Shown here: positions 21,601 through 27,708 of the stretch, one piece after another
Layout: every line of letters starts with the position of its first letter
Position numbering within the stretch: the first letter of the stretch is position 1
NCBI GenBank assembly: GCA_032622095.1
Contig: CP136067.1
Location: forward strand, 96,646,707-96,710,706
Reading direction: 5' to 3'
From: Siphonodentalium dalli
Taxonomy: Eukaryota > Mollusca > Scaphopoda > Gadilida > Siphonodentaliidae
DNA: 64,000 nt
The notes under the pieces: model-generated
What the model saw: only the letters and a program-made list of their open reading frames with translations
Databases searched by the model: none
Told to the model about the DNA's origin: nothing
Made by a program: the position numbers and the translations under genes

Positions 21601-22323
21601 CGACGAAGGTGTTGTTGTCTTCGTAGGTTTTTCAAGAGTTATCTATCCTGGAAATGCGCCAACCTATACACGATAACCGTCTGCATCTTTCTGTGCGCAT
21701 TTTGTTTAACTGTAAATATATGTAAAACTTATTCCTTGCATTCTATCTCATTGCTGATATTCGTATTGTTTATGTGAATGTTCAGATGACCACAATTCAA
21801 TCGTAAGTGGAGGACGACTGCGATTACGTCACAAGTGGATGTAACTACTAGTAAGGATATGCTTGATATTATTTTTTTAGTTGCGATCTTGACGTGAGCA
21901 AGCACAGTCCAACTGCTGGTTACTTCCTACAACGGAAATCTATCCACTTACGATTGAATATGAATCGTGGTCGTCTGACTCTGAACGTTCACCAAGTAAT
22001 GAAGTATGCAAAAAATAATGGGAACTACGGTATTAAATAAATCTATAAAATTTAAAAGGTGCAGATGGTTATCTCATAGGTTTAGCACATTTCCAGGATA
22101 GACAACTCTTGAAAAATCTACGAAGACAACACTTTTCGTTACACTGCCACAGTGGCAGCCAGTGTCTTGTGATTATATAATGTGAAGTTGTGTTTGTGGG
22201 AGTGAGACATAAAAATAGATTAGTAAACAATGAATGATACACTAATTCTAAAGTTCTTTTCAACTTTCTGAATAGTTACCACAGTGCATGAGCAAGTAAT
22301 ACTTCTTCTGGTTTCACCCACAT
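511..22323 (-). CDS. TBC1D9: TBC1D9-type Rab GTPase-activating protein, N-terminal third, 12 exons, 3' end outside window
   Basis: Family role: GRAM-TBC proteins stimulate GTP hydrolysis on Rab GTPases at intracellular membranes. Seen: twelve minus-strand segments with AG acceptors and GT donors join at 22323-22280, 20111-20000, 18686-18635, 17162-17085, 15761-15675, 14843-14760, 13283-13150, 10493-10425, 8781-8705, 7607-7551, 2650-2579 and 643-511. They total 999 nt, 333 codons, with every split codon closing in frame. The product starts [15 protein letters not shown], then [15 protein letters not shown] and a glycine run (about residues 31-36). GRAM domain 1 runs from about residue 138 to 246 ([30 protein letters not shown]). 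LKRDLDAR sits near 275-282, and GRAM domain 2 begins near 290 ([16 protein letters not shown]). Vertebrate proteins are about 1,250 residues, so the TBC domain and EF-hand region must lie left of position 1. Invertebrates usually have one TBC1D9/9B gene, so the vertebrate paralogue split does not apply. The gene spans over 22 kb here and its introns are full of MITEs. Confidence 0.93.
661..761 (-). repeat. TBC1D9: Two extra tandem copies of the exon-12 acceptor and 5' end
   Basis: Units of about 50 bases at 711-761 and 661-710, with the real exon boundary as the third unit (611-660), each carry a TTATAG/TTGTAG-type acceptor (AG at 746/745, 695/694 and 645/644). The outermost unit still reads LAFSL.TNEN after its AG, like [10 protein letters not shown] in the true exon, and then runs into stops. 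This is a head-to-tail triplication of a splice acceptor plus the first ten codons. Confidence 0.85.
1100..2220. repeat. Interspersed repeat with internal 70-bp direct duplication
   Basis: Recurring phrases such as CCAAGATGGCTGCTG and TAGAGGTCACCC also occur at 36950-37050, 42310-42860 and 57355-58500. Within it, about 70 bases at 1598-1672 recur at 1770-1838. An ACGGACGGAAGGACGAGGG stretch ends in a short GACGGAAACGTCGGGGG tail near 1860-1912. No coding potential is seen. 780-1100 holds nothing I recognise. Confidence 0.6.
2250..2300. repeat. Poly-A rich low-complexity tract
   Basis: A run of adenines with scattered thymines, at the edge of the preceding repeat. Confidence 0.8.
2322..2500. 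mobile_element. TTAA-type MITE fragment (CCCTTTCATGA family)
   Basis: Carries GAGCTTCCTGAATTTT, the GCATT(C)TCTTATAT module, TAAGCCAG, and ends GCTCCCATCATGAAAGGGGT. Left end degraded. It lies 79 bases from TBC1D9 exon 11. Confidence 0.7.
2579..2650 (-). CDS. TBC1D9: TBC1D9 exon 11
   Basis: Acceptor TTTGTAG at 2651, donor GTTTGA at 2578, a non-consensus donor. The 72-nt exon encodes [20 protein letters not shown] and EAF, matching [19 protein letters not shown]. Exons 10 and 11 are separated by a 4.9-kb intron made largely of repeats. Confidence 0.93.
2729..2935. mobile_element. Palindromic TTAA-flanked MITE (CCCTTTCAGTGCCAAG family)
   Basis: Near-perfect 207-bp palindrome of two ~100-base arms meeting at GAGCTCTTAGAGCTC, flanked by TTAA on both sides (725-728 and 936-939). 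TTAA duplication is the hallmark of piggyBac-type transposition. A second, shortened copy is at 39954-40098. Confidence 0.88.
3053..3265. mobile_element. TA-flanked palindromic MITE (CAGTAATGCYCTAA family), full length
   Basis: 213 bp between TA dinucleotides. Arms start CAGTAATGCTCTAATTAATC and meet in GAAAGCTCTTGGTGAGAGCTTTC. TA duplication suggests Tc1/mariner mobilisation. At least thirteen further copies or fragments occur in this window. Confidence 0.88.
3290..3545. repeat. Interspersed repeat (GAGTAGTTCYCTTAGGAAATG family)
   Basis: Contains ACTCAATGAGGAGTAGTTC, TGTTGAACTTATTATCTGAA and TTTCCCACCAA. Relatives are at 15500-15660, 39720-39890, 41235-41450, 41952-42190, 48826-49060 and 49388-49640. 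Several begin TTAACCCTTTCTACACTAAA, a third TTAACCCTTT-type terminus. Confidence 0.65.
3670..3904. mobile_element. TTAA-flanked MITE (CCCTTTCATGA family)
   Basis: TTAA at 666-669 and 905-908 of the 3000s block. Inner module TGCATT(C)TCTTATATATGTGAG in inverted copies. Ends CCCTTTCATGATGGGAGCT and CCGTTATGGAAGGG. Confidence 0.82.
4166..4350. repeat. Short foldback sequence
   Basis: GGTCGGATATGATGTCATGT faces ACATGACACCATATCTGACC across about 60 bases. No target duplication identified. Confidence 0.6.
4405..6240. repeat. GATTCGATTCG-rich region, nested hAT-like fragments
   Basis: Contains GTAGGCCCCTGCGAATCGAT near 4433 (an end of the TAGGCTCCTGYGAA family), CGGTTTCGGTTCGG runs near 4480-4540, an oppositely oriented CCGAAACCGAG end near 5455-5493, and a GATTCGATTTGAGATTCGAT run near 6145-6215. 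This looks like one element inserted in another, both decayed. The ORF at 5492-5857 has no recognisable domain. 6240-7020 holds a 47-base direct repeat (around 6685-6785) and little else. Confidence 0.5.
7024..7490. mobile_element. hAT-like MITE, TAGGCTCCTGYGAA termini
   Basis: 467 bp. Ends TAGGCTCATGCGAA and GATTCGCAGGAGCCTA are inverted. Flanks TTGGGGGG and TTTGGGGG are a probable 8-bp duplication. Both ends carry GATTCGATT-rich subterminal sequence. Sits in the intron after TBC1D9 exon 10. Confidence 0.7.
7551..7607 (-). CDS. TBC1D9: TBC1D9 exon 10
   Basis: Acceptor TTTTCAG at 7608, donor GTGTGT at 7550, a weaker but valid GT site. The 57-nt exon encodes [18 protein letters not shown] plus two bases of an arginine codon, aligning with LLDNEGFEQDRSLPKLK. 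A 467-bp hAT-like element ends about 60 bases beyond the donor. Confidence 0.88.
7736..7861. mobile_element. TTAA-type MITE fragment (CCCTTTCATGA family)
   Basis: Carries GCCTCACATATATAAGAGAA, TGCACTGGCTTACAAGGTC and AAGGTAAATATTG. Left end degraded, right end missing. Confidence 0.6.
8271..8443. repeat. Foldback with 28-bp arms
   Basis: GCAGCCATTTGCAGAACTAT at 8271 is the reverse complement of ATAGTTCTGCAAATGGCTGT near 8423, each next to an A/T homopolymer, with a 117-base loop. Confidence 0.7.
8705..8781 (-). CDS. TBC1D9: TBC1D9 exon 9, end of GRAM domain 1
   Basis: Acceptor TTTCAG at 8782, donor GTAAGT at 8704. The 77-nt exon encodes [20 protein letters not shown] and NMAMK, aligning with HFFSVFLNINETFKLMEQLA of vertebrate TBC1D9. 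The last codon, CA/A, is completed by exon 10. Confidence 0.95.
8873..9018. repeat. GAT/GAC trinucleotide microsatellite
   Basis: Imperfect GATGAT, GATGAC and then GACGAC repeats. Histidine-rich or aspartate-rich frames here are artefacts of the repeat. Confidence 0.9.
9438..9700. mobile_element. Half copy of a palindromic MITE (full copy at 60716-61168)
   Basis: TTAATTAAATGCAATGACTT and the following 240 bases parallel the left arm of the 60.7-kb element, including TTTATCACC, AAATATTTACAATTG and CTTATCAGTTTCACACAC. The right arm is absent. Confidence 0.65.
9805..9885. repeat. 17-bp minisatellite CATATCCATAGCAATAA
   Basis: About 4.5 head-to-tail copies. The fourth has a C>T change. Confidence 0.92.
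9924..10370. mobile_element. hAT-like MITE, CAAGCCTGCAAATA termini, 447 bp
   Basis: Flanked by a perfect 8-bp duplication GCTGAACC (9916-9923 and 10371-10378). Termini CAAGCCTGCAAATAGTG and CACTATTTGCAGGCTTG are inverted. Each arm contains CAGAATGAGGTCCCC and GGTGAATTTAGTGATGCTA in foldback form. The 8-bp duplication and C-A-start termini fit the hAT superfamily. It ends about 55 bases from TBC1D9 exon 8. Confidence 0.9.
10425..10493 (-). CDS. TBC1D9: TBC1D9 exon 8
   Basis: Acceptor TTTCCAG at 10494 behind a long pyrimidine tract, donor GTAAGT at 10424. The 69-nt phase-0 exon encodes [20 protein letters not shown] and EGD, aligning with QLEKNATLLLPDVIKVSTR of vertebrates. Confidence 0.92.
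10768..10800. repeat. GC-rich hairpin TTCGCGCACC/GGTGCGCGAA
   Basis: Ten-base perfect arms with a five-base loop in AT-rich intron. Confidence 0.75.
11338..11990. repeat. About three tandem ~200-bp repeats
   Basis: TATACAATACGTATAATCAC near 11343 and TATACAATACGTTTAGTCAC near 11537 head two units sharing GGCCTCATTGATGAACAT and TGTCCGGTTGTAACTTGG. A third, more divergent partial unit starts near 11775. Position 12000-13100 holds no recognisable feature. Confidence 0.75.
13150..13283 (-). CDS. TBC1D9: TBC1D9 exon 7, core of GRAM domain 1
   Basis: Acceptor TTCCAG at 13284, donor GTGAGT at 13149. The 134-nt exon encodes [40 protein letters not shown] and TDIT. It is nearly identical to vertebrate TBC1D9. 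A decayed partial copy lies about 27 bases upstream in transcript order (13310-13377). Confidence 0.96.
13310..13377 (-). pseudogene. TBC1D9: Degenerate partial duplicate of TBC1D9 exon 7
   Basis: About 68 bases repeat the 5' half of exon 7 and read [20 protein letters not shown] then NHL, before similarity stops. At the equivalent splice point this copy has CTG where the true exon has CAG, so the acceptor is lost. Relative to the true exon it carries Y>F, R>L and Q>P changes. It lies in the intron between exons 6 and 7, head to tail with the functional copy. I infer a non-functional relic of a tandem duplication. Confidence 0.85.
13432..13894. mobile_element. hAT-like MITE, TAGGCTCCTGYGAA family, 463 bp
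   Basis: Starts TAGGCTCCTGTGAATCACG and ends GTTCACAGCAGCCTA, inverted. Subterminal GAATCGAACC and GATCGAATC stretches. Same family and size as 7024-7490. The flanks share only TGATT, so the target duplication is uncertain. Confidence 0.68.
14038..14244. mobile_element. TTAA-flanked MITE (CCCTTTCATGA family)
   Basis: TTAA at 14034-14037 and near 14245-14248. Ends CCCTGTCATGATGGGAG and CTCCCGTCATAAATGG, with the internal TGCATTCTCTTATATACATG module. 14250-14755 holds nothing recognisable. Confidence 0.78.
14760..14843 (-). CDS. TBC1D9: TBC1D9 exon 6, start of GRAM domain 1
   Basis: Acceptor TTGCAG at 14844, donor GTGAGT at 14759. The 84-nt exon encodes [20 protein letters not shown] followed by KEEKLVN. 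The F..LF.MP.EEKLVN motif opens GRAM domain 1 throughout the family. Confidence 0.94.
15263..15494. mobile_element. TTAA-type MITE (CCCTTTACCCAAC family), shortened
   Basis: Termini CCCTTTACCCAACA and TGTTGGGTAAAGGG. Carries two inverted GCATTCTCTTATATATGCGA hairpins around GACCATAGGTCG. Fuller copies are at 51023-51396 and 60207-60598. Confidence 0.82.
15500..15660. repeat. Interspersed repeat fragment (TTTCATCTGAACATTCC family)
   Basis: Resembles 3290-3545 and 48826-49060. Includes an internal 30-base direct duplication with AATCCATTTAT. Confidence 0.5.
15675..15761 (-). CDS. TBC1D9: TBC1D9 exon 5
   Basis: Acceptor CTCACAG at 15762, donor GTAAAT at 15674. The 87-nt exon encodes [20 protein letters not shown] and ANEESLKE. 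It aligns with the acidic, moderately conserved linker before GRAM domain 1 (FENENDITTFV in vertebrates). Conservation is lower than in its neighbours, but phase and splice sites agree. Confidence 0.88.
16923..17046. mobile_element. TA-flanked MITE (CAGTAATG family), right arm deleted
   Basis: 124 bp from CAGTAATGCCC to GGGCATTACTG between TA sites. The left arm is complete and the right arm is reduced to 18 bases. It ends 38 bases from TBC1D9 exon 4. 15900-16900 holds no other recognisable feature. Confidence 0.85.
17085..17162 (-). CDS. TBC1D9: TBC1D9 exon 4
   Basis: Acceptor TTACAG at 17163, donor GTGAGT at 17084. The 78-nt exon includes [13 protein letters not shown], matching HWEWLEQNLLQTL of vertebrate TBC1D9. 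A truncated TA-type MITE ends only about 38 bases beyond the donor. Confidence 0.93.
17267..17522. mobile_element. TTAA-flanked MITE (CCCTTTCATGA family)
   Basis: TTAA at 17263-17266. Ends CCCTTCCATGACTGGGGCT and CCGTCTTGAAAGGG. Two CTCTTATATATRTGAG hairpins inside. Confidence 0.8.
18205..18600. mobile_element. hAT-like MITE of the CAGAATGAGGTCCCC family
   Basis: Inverted arms begin TGTCTGACATTTGCAGAATG and end CATTCTGCAAATGTCAGACA, with the internal TAAATTCACC foldbacks seen at 9924-10370. Exact ends and target duplication are not resolved. It lies about 35 bases from TBC1D9 exon 3. Confidence 0.72.
18635..18686 (-). CDS. TBC1D9: TBC1D9 exon 3
   Basis: Acceptor TTTCAG at 18687, donor GTGAGT at 18634. 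The 52-nt exon encodes [17 protein letters not shown] plus one base of the next codon. PYRIL and the following QT match the vertebrate segment after the glycine-rich loop. Confidence 0.9.
19178..19331. mobile_element. TA-flanked MITE (CAGTAATG family), 154 bp
   Basis: CAGTAATGCTCAAAATAATT to GGGCATTACTG between TA sites. The left arm is shortened. A separate right-end fragment lies at 19393-19415. Confidence 0.85.
19560..19696. mobile_element. Foldback element (GTTATGGTTTATTAAC family)
   Basis: GTTATGGTTTATTCCGACGG faces GGGCTGTTAATAAACCATGA. A second member is at 62284-62403 and shares CCTCGGGCCTATTAGCGG-type sequence. Confidence 0.65.
20000..20111 (-). CDS. TBC1D9: TBC1D9 exon 2
   Basis: Acceptor TTGTAG at 20112, donor GTAAAT at 19999. 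The 112-nt exon encodes [16 protein letters not shown], a glycine stretch, then [16 protein letters not shown]. It is the most conserved N-terminal stretch of the family, just before the first GRAM domain. Confidence 0.95.
20112..21560. other. TBC1D9 intron 1, no further feature seen
   Basis: AT-rich intron sequence between exon 2 and the foldback element. No repeats shared with the rest of the window were recognised, except short TACATGTA-type runs. Confidence 0.5.
21560..22160. mobile_element. ~600-bp foldback element in TBC1D9 intron 1
   Basis: About 100 bases at 21590-21690 (TTCGTAGGTTTTTCAAGAGT, TATCTATCCTGGAAATG) are inverted at 22060-22150. An inner pair, TCAATCGTAAGTGGA and TCCACTTACGATTGA, nests inside. 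No coding frame of note. It ends about 120 bases from exon 1. Confidence 0.75.
22280..22323 (-). CDS. TBC1D9: TBC1D9 exon 1 (start codon)
   Basis: ATG at 22323-22321 opens a 44-nt coding segment reading [14 protein letters not shown] and ending in TG. The split TG/G codon gives the tryptophan of the conserved ALW. The donor is GTAACT at 22279. This matches the start of vertebrate TBC1D9 and TBC1D9B closely. An untranslated leader of unknown length lies at higher coordinates. Confidence 0.92.
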
Positions 22324-22436
22324 ATTCGATCAAACGATTACGAAGAGATTCATTGCAAATATATCTAAATCAGGAAATGATTCCCAAAGAAAAAATCGTC
22401 ATCAGCTGCCTAAGTGTAGGTCAAGGTCGGGGCTCA

Positions 22437-22449
22437 TCACTTCCGGGTC
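22437..22449 (-). promoter_or_regulatory. ETS-like motif upstream of TBC1D9 start
   Basis: The minus strand reads GACCCGGAAGTG about 115 bases upstream of the TBC1D9 ATG. CCGGAAGT is the core recognised by ETS/GABP factors and is common in TATA-less housekeeping promoters. No TATA box is evident nearby. Position and sequence fit a core promoter, but there is no transcript evidence. Confidence 0.35.
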
Positions 22450-22948
22450 AAAAACTCAGAAGCTCGACAGCTGAGCTCGACACATTTTCGCAAAAATCAA
22501 TTGCAAATTTCTACTCGAATAGAAAGAACACCGTATATCTATCGGCGGACCAGACTTCTTAAGGATTAATATTGTGTGTGGTCTAGATTTTATTCTTGAT
22601 AAACCCATGCGGACGGAATAACTATACTTGTTTATTTGGTGCATCGAAAATTGGTAACTTCAACTTGGAGTTGAATTTAAGTGTTGATGGTTGCACCACT
22701 CAAATCACTGACTGTTTGTCTTAGACCTATAATGTCATGGTGCTGTGCATGTTCGTTATTGGATGAGATGTTGTTTCGTTTATGTTAGACATGTAAGACT
22801 TTACGAAACCTCTCTTTATTATGTTCCTATTGCACTAGTACTACTACAGTACATGTACTGATGTAGCGCCCGCCTTGAAGTTGAATAAGCAACTGATCAT
22901 TCATTCATTGTCTTTCTGCTTTTCCCTCCGGCACTGAGGCTAATGGGG

Positions 22949-23250
22949 TCATTGTCAAAAAGTTTTGCACACCATCAGCATTTCTGTATACATACACGAT
23001 GATGTGTGACCAATGGCCAACTTTAGGTCAATTCTACCATTGTATTTGTAATATAAATTTTAATCTTATAAAGAAAGTTTTGCGGGTAACAGAAAAAATA
23101 CTATCAAATTGAAGCGGACAATAGTTACCGGTACAGCGGTATTTACAGCAACTTTTCAATCACACTCCGACCGAGACTGGTGTGCATTTTTGTATACATA
23201 TATTACATTAAATTAAATGCATAATACATTTCGGCAATGACCCCATCGTC
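22949..23250. repeat. Possible small transposon with 11-13 bp inverted ends
   Basis: AATGGGGTCATTG at 22949 is mirrored by CAATGACCCCAT near 23236. There are no clear target duplications, so low certainty. Confidence 0.35.
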
Positions 23251-23756
23251 AGCACACCCAACTCTTTTTACTATTTGCTGTGCTTTTTCTAATGAAGTAT
23301 TACTCATCTACCATACATGTACTGCACTGTAAATATAGCCATGGGTCTTAAATCTACATTGTGACTTCACATAGCGCTATGACGTCTGCAGTTTTGATTA
23401 GGTTGCAATGGTGGCACGCTGCCATTTACAGGAATTACACGTTGCCTTATTTTAGTTTTATATATTGACAATCCAGATAATAATAAAAAAAGCTGGTGCA
23501 TGCCATTGAGTTTGGAATTTAATATTCTGCTCAAATAAGGTAGATACGGTACCATACATGTATCAAACGATATCAAATAAAAAATTTATTCATTTCATAA
23601 TTGAAGGCCAATACAGACAGAAAATTGTGTTATCATAATAAAAGTGTTTACTTGTGTCTTAACGTCATCAACTTATGGGGAATAACATCACACCATAGTT
23701 TTAAGTGCCAGGGCTACATGTACATGTATATCTATGGGACTATAAATGAAACCTTT

Positions 23757-23840
23757 GCCTTTTTTAAAGCCAAGTTAGTGACAAATCGTTGGGACTCCCA
23801 ACAATTTGTCACTAACTTCCAAGGCTTTAAAAAAGCTTGG
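23757..23840. repeat. Hairpin repeat next to a TA-type MITE
   Basis: TTTTTTAAAGCCAAGTTAGT GACAAAT is mirrored by ATTTGTCACTAACTTCCAAG GCTTTAAAAAA with a short GGGACTCCC loop. Confidence 0.75.
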
Positions 23841-23860
23841 GAGTCATTAAAAAAAGTGTA

Positions 23861-24022
23861 CAGTAATGGCCAAAGTAATTGACCACTTAACCACAGCAGA
23901 ATTATGGGTAATTTTTCAGGATTTAGTCGGAAATATGGCTTGTTGCCATTCATCGGAAAGCTCTCGCCAAATTACCCATAATTCTGCTGTGGTTAAGTGG
24001 TCAATTACTTTGGGCATTACTG
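23861..24022. mobile_element. TA-flanked MITE (CAGTAATG family), variant termini
   Basis: CAGTAATGGCCAAAGTAATT to TTTGGGCATTACTG, 162 bp between TA sites. Internal TCGGAAATATGGCTTGTTGC matches the other copies, but the ends differ (GGCCAAAGTAATTGACCAC). Confidence 0.85.
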
Positions 24023-24370
24023 TACATGTGTATGCACTGTGCAGAAGCCTTGCCACAATTACTTAGTACTGTACAATATTATAAAATCAGGTCACTGGGT
24101 CAACCAAAATACCCTATAGCATCACTTATTATTACAATTTACCGGTATACAGTATCTCTATCTCAATGCCATTGTACAGATCATTATTTATACCTGTATG
24201 TTTATTGATGATGAATTTGTCTGAATGAATGACAGGCTAAAAATCTTTAATATATCTACACAATATCCCTTTTATTTTCAGCAAACCAGAGCAAACGGGA
24301 ATAAATATTCAATGTACATGTAAACAATATTTCAGAAGGATCTGTTTTAATGAAATGTGTAGGCTACTGC

Positions 24371-24547
24371 TAAAGATATTTATGCATAACGACCCAGGGT
24401 TAAAGCGAAGAAAAGATGAAGACATTGTTTTATTGTGGATGGGACATTTATATAGAAAATCATAAAATATTTATATACATAACGAATCCTGAAATAGAAT
24501 ATTTACATAACCTAAAAATAATGTTGCGGGCGACCAAAAGACCGCCA
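24371..24547. repeat. Direct repeat, first copy (pair with 25131-25326)
   Basis: About 175 bases starting TATGCATAACGACCCAGGG and ending GGGCGACCAAAAGACCGCCA recur at 25131-25326 in the same orientation, with an extra ~28-base segment in the second copy. The pair flanks 585 bases that include a 20+ base C tract (24841-24862). Confidence 0.85.
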
Positions 24548-24840
24548 ACCTTAATTGTAAAGAAACCAATTTTTATTATGAGTTGTACCAATACGTATTA
24601 GTACATATATACTAGTAAACCGACTATGTTGCAAACATGCAATATGTGAAGTTTCCAAAGGAGTACATATATTATTGTAATTAGAATTTTATTATTGAAA
24701 TATGGAGCTACATGTAAATTAGTTTCTGAAGAAAAGGTGGTGGGCCAAAAAACCAAGAGACGAAAATTTTGTGCTGTCTATCACCACGAGAGTTCTTGAG
24801 AAAAGGACGCGATGCTATAGCTTTTATATTTCCCGAGTTA

Positions 24841-24862
24841 TCCCCCCCCCCCCCCCCCCCCC
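24841..24862. repeat. Poly-C tract
   Basis: Uninterrupted C run of about 22 bases. Confidence 0.95.
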
Positions 24863-25130
24863 GCGTAATTAACTCATCAACCAATGAGAATGTTTAATTA
24901 GTCATTAACCTAATGAAGTAACAGCCACTTGTCGATGCTGCGCTGTTCTTGGAATTAATTGCGTTGACTGCGCATTGTCTGTTGAATGTGTGCGCGTTTC
25001 TGATTTAACATTACACTACGCAACTTCCGGTTCTTATAATCATAACTAAAATAACAGTAATTTGTACTAGTAAGTAATGATCGTCTGTGACGTTAAGCAT
25101 AAAAACACACGACTATGTGCGAATGTATAA

Positions 25131-25326
25131 TTATGCATAACGACCCAGGGTTAAAGTGAAGAAAAGATGAAGACATTGTTTTATTGTGGATAGGCTCCCA
25201 TCAGCTGTGTTTTTGAGATAGGACATTTATATAGGAAATCATAAAATATTTATATACATAACGAATCCTGAAATAGAATATTTACATAACCTTAAAATAA
25301 TGTTACGGGCGACCAAAAGACCGCCA
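25131..25326. repeat. Direct repeat, second copy
   Basis: Copy of 24371-24547 with an insertion beginning GGCTCCCATCAGCTGTG. Very few substitutions, so the duplication looks fairly young. No LTR signature (TG..CA ends, primer-binding site) was seen. Confidence 0.85.
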
Positions 25327-25329
25327 CAG

Positions 25330-26570
25330 ATGAAGTTGAAAGACTTCATCACGCCCACAACATACTTGTATATTACCAATACGTATTTTCTCTCCTACCG
25401 GTATGTGGTTATCCAATATGTTGCTTTATTCGTGGTATGGCTTGAGTTGCGGCCGTTTTGACAGCCATTTCATGTCCGCAATTGTATTATTTTCTGTCTG
25501 TATCATTCTATCCGGTCCCGTACTCTAATTTCACACATAACTGCATAATTTCGATGCCACAATGTATCCTATTTAGTATGACTTATTTCGAGAACTGATG
25601 TAATAAAGACAACCACATTGAATGCCATCTTGGATAACAAAGTTTCCCCACAGTAGATATTTGCGGATATTGGATCTGTTGTTCCTGAGGCTTTTCCACG
25701 TCGAATGACACAAAAATCAGCTTGTATCCAATTTATTCCGAGCTGATCCCCAAATTCAGCTTCAATGACCACATTATTAGGGAGTGGGAGAGGACTCACT
25801 CATTTGGCATCAATGTTTATCTTAGCCTGCACTCTTCACTTTACAATGTAGCTACTAGTATGTGCTTTATATGGATTCTGTTATGTGCACTTTCATCTCT
25901 TTTATTGTTATTGTACTTGAAGCTATCAAATAATTAGAGGCCTGCGAATATGCAAGATTTTATTTGATGTCTGGATCGCCTCTGGTTGTCTTGCGGTTAT
26001 AATCTTGTGATTTAAAACCATGTTTAAAGTCTAACTGAAATGTGGTCTAACTGGGGTGCCATTCCGGTTACTTAGGGCAGTACAGTAAGGGCCTAGCATT
26101 TTATGATTGATTAATTGTGTCTGCAGATTACATGTATGCGGTATTGATATCAAACCACATTAAAATTTATTATTAAATGCAAACTGCATAATTATTTTTG
26201 CGCATACACATAAATGTACTATGGAACATTTTACTTCAATCAATAAAATGTAATTGAAAATATGTAACTTATACAATGGAAGAATTGCATATGCAATGTT
26301 ATTTTCTGTCAACATACATGTGCTTCAACTCAAATCTATTGATAACTTACACATCTATACAGCTATACTTAAAGTAATTTACCACCTCTAACATGGTGTC
26401 ATCCCGCCCGGTAATACTGCTGTATTGTACCGCGGTAACCACCAACAATGCGGTAAGGTTATCGCTTCAACACTGAGTGTACCGCCGTTACACCCCGATG
26501 CATATGGTATGTCACAGTTCGCAGGCTTGAAAATAAAATGCAGTGATTCTCCTTATGTCTGTGGAACTTA
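25330..26570. other. Intergenic sequence, nothing recognised
   Basis: Open frames here (for example 25569-25799 minus) show no family motif or plausible splice context. Confidence 0.4.
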
Positions 26571-26574
26571 AAGG

Positions 26575-26905
26575 CATGGGTGGCTTTTGTTATACTAGTA
26601 GGTTATAATTTAGAAATAACTGTTATCAAATTATGAAAATTTCCCCAAGAATATACTATGGCAATAGTATAGAATTATGATCATATGAATGCTTTATTAT
26701 CCACAAAACACACTTTGCGTGAGCCGAGCGTTTGTTTATACATTGTATATAGCACGTAAATAGTGAGCGATAAGCAAAACACTCAATACTGTGGCAATTT
26801 TTTAGGAGAATGATTCATGGTGACCCATTCAACACCGAAATCTTGAGAGGTGAAGATTAGCAATAGCTATACCAGTATGTTGTAAACAACTTGCTGGCAT
26901 TTCTA
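26575..26905. repeat. Interspersed repeat (GTGAGCCGAGCGTTTG family)
   Basis: Shares GGTTATAATTTAGAAATAA, AATTATGAAAATTTCC, GAGCCGAGC and TGACCCATTCAACACCGAAA, in the same order, with 40137-40430. Class unknown. Confidence 0.65.
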
Positions 26906-27429
26906 ACCAAAGTTTAATTGGTGGGGGTCTCCTCGATGTTGAGTGTTTTTCTTATAACATACTCTTTATGTACTGTTTGTTTACATAACATGGCATTTGT
27001 TTACATAATACAGATTACTAACATGACAATAACATGCCCGCTTTCACGTCAATTACTTTGATTATAGATGTAGGATAAAATCGGGACTGACTTTGAAGAC
27101 TACATGTACTAGTATGTTCCGGACTGTCAGCTACATGTACATGTAGATGATTTGAGATTCGATTTGATGTCAACATCGGCTCCCTGATTCGATATCAGAA
27201 TTAAAAACAAAAATTCAAAATAGAATTGCGGCATTTTTTGAAGAATGTGCTGTTTGCCATGCCAACACAATTGAAACCAAACATATATGTGCACAATTGT
27301 CTCATATTAATAACATGCATGCATATTGTTATTGTCCCCGAAATATTTTTGGAGGATTATTGTTATCATCATGTCCATGTGTGCGTTCGTGCAGGTTGTC
27401 TAGATAATTACTAAAATATTACTCAGAAT

Positions 27430-27580
27430 CAAGCCTTGAAATAGGGTGTCTGTCATTTGCAGAATGAGGTCCCCAGAGGGTGAATTTAGTGATGCTACCC
27501 CGCATAGCGGGGTAGCATCATTAAATTCACCCTCTGGGGACCTCATTCTGAAAATGACAGACACCCTATTTCAAGGCTTG
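27430..27580. mobile_element. hAT-like MITE, CAAGCCTTGAAATA termini, 151 bp
   Basis: Near-perfect palindrome flanked by exact 8-bp duplication CTCAGAAT (27422-27429 and 27581-27588). The arms read CAGAATGAGGTCCCCAGAGG and meet at CCCCGCATAGCGGGG. It is the small size class of the family seen at 9924, 37997 and 46712. Confidence 0.93.
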
Positions 27581-27708
27581 CTCAGAATTCCATGGGTTTG
27601 GTACAAAGTTAATATTTGAGAATATGGAGATCAAGTTGGAATTTGGTCACTGTCCGATCTAGTACCGGTATCTACTGCGATTATTTGCATACATGTATCT
27701 CCCATCAT

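Noticed and set aside
24371-25326. Direct repeats as LTRs of a retrotransposon
   Set aside because: Only 585 bases apart, no TG..CA ends, primer-binding site or polypurine tract seen.
25569-25799. 76-residue minus-strand frame as TBC1D9 exon 1 or an upstream gene
   Set aside because: Exon 1 is clearly at 22280-22323. This frame shows no matching motif.
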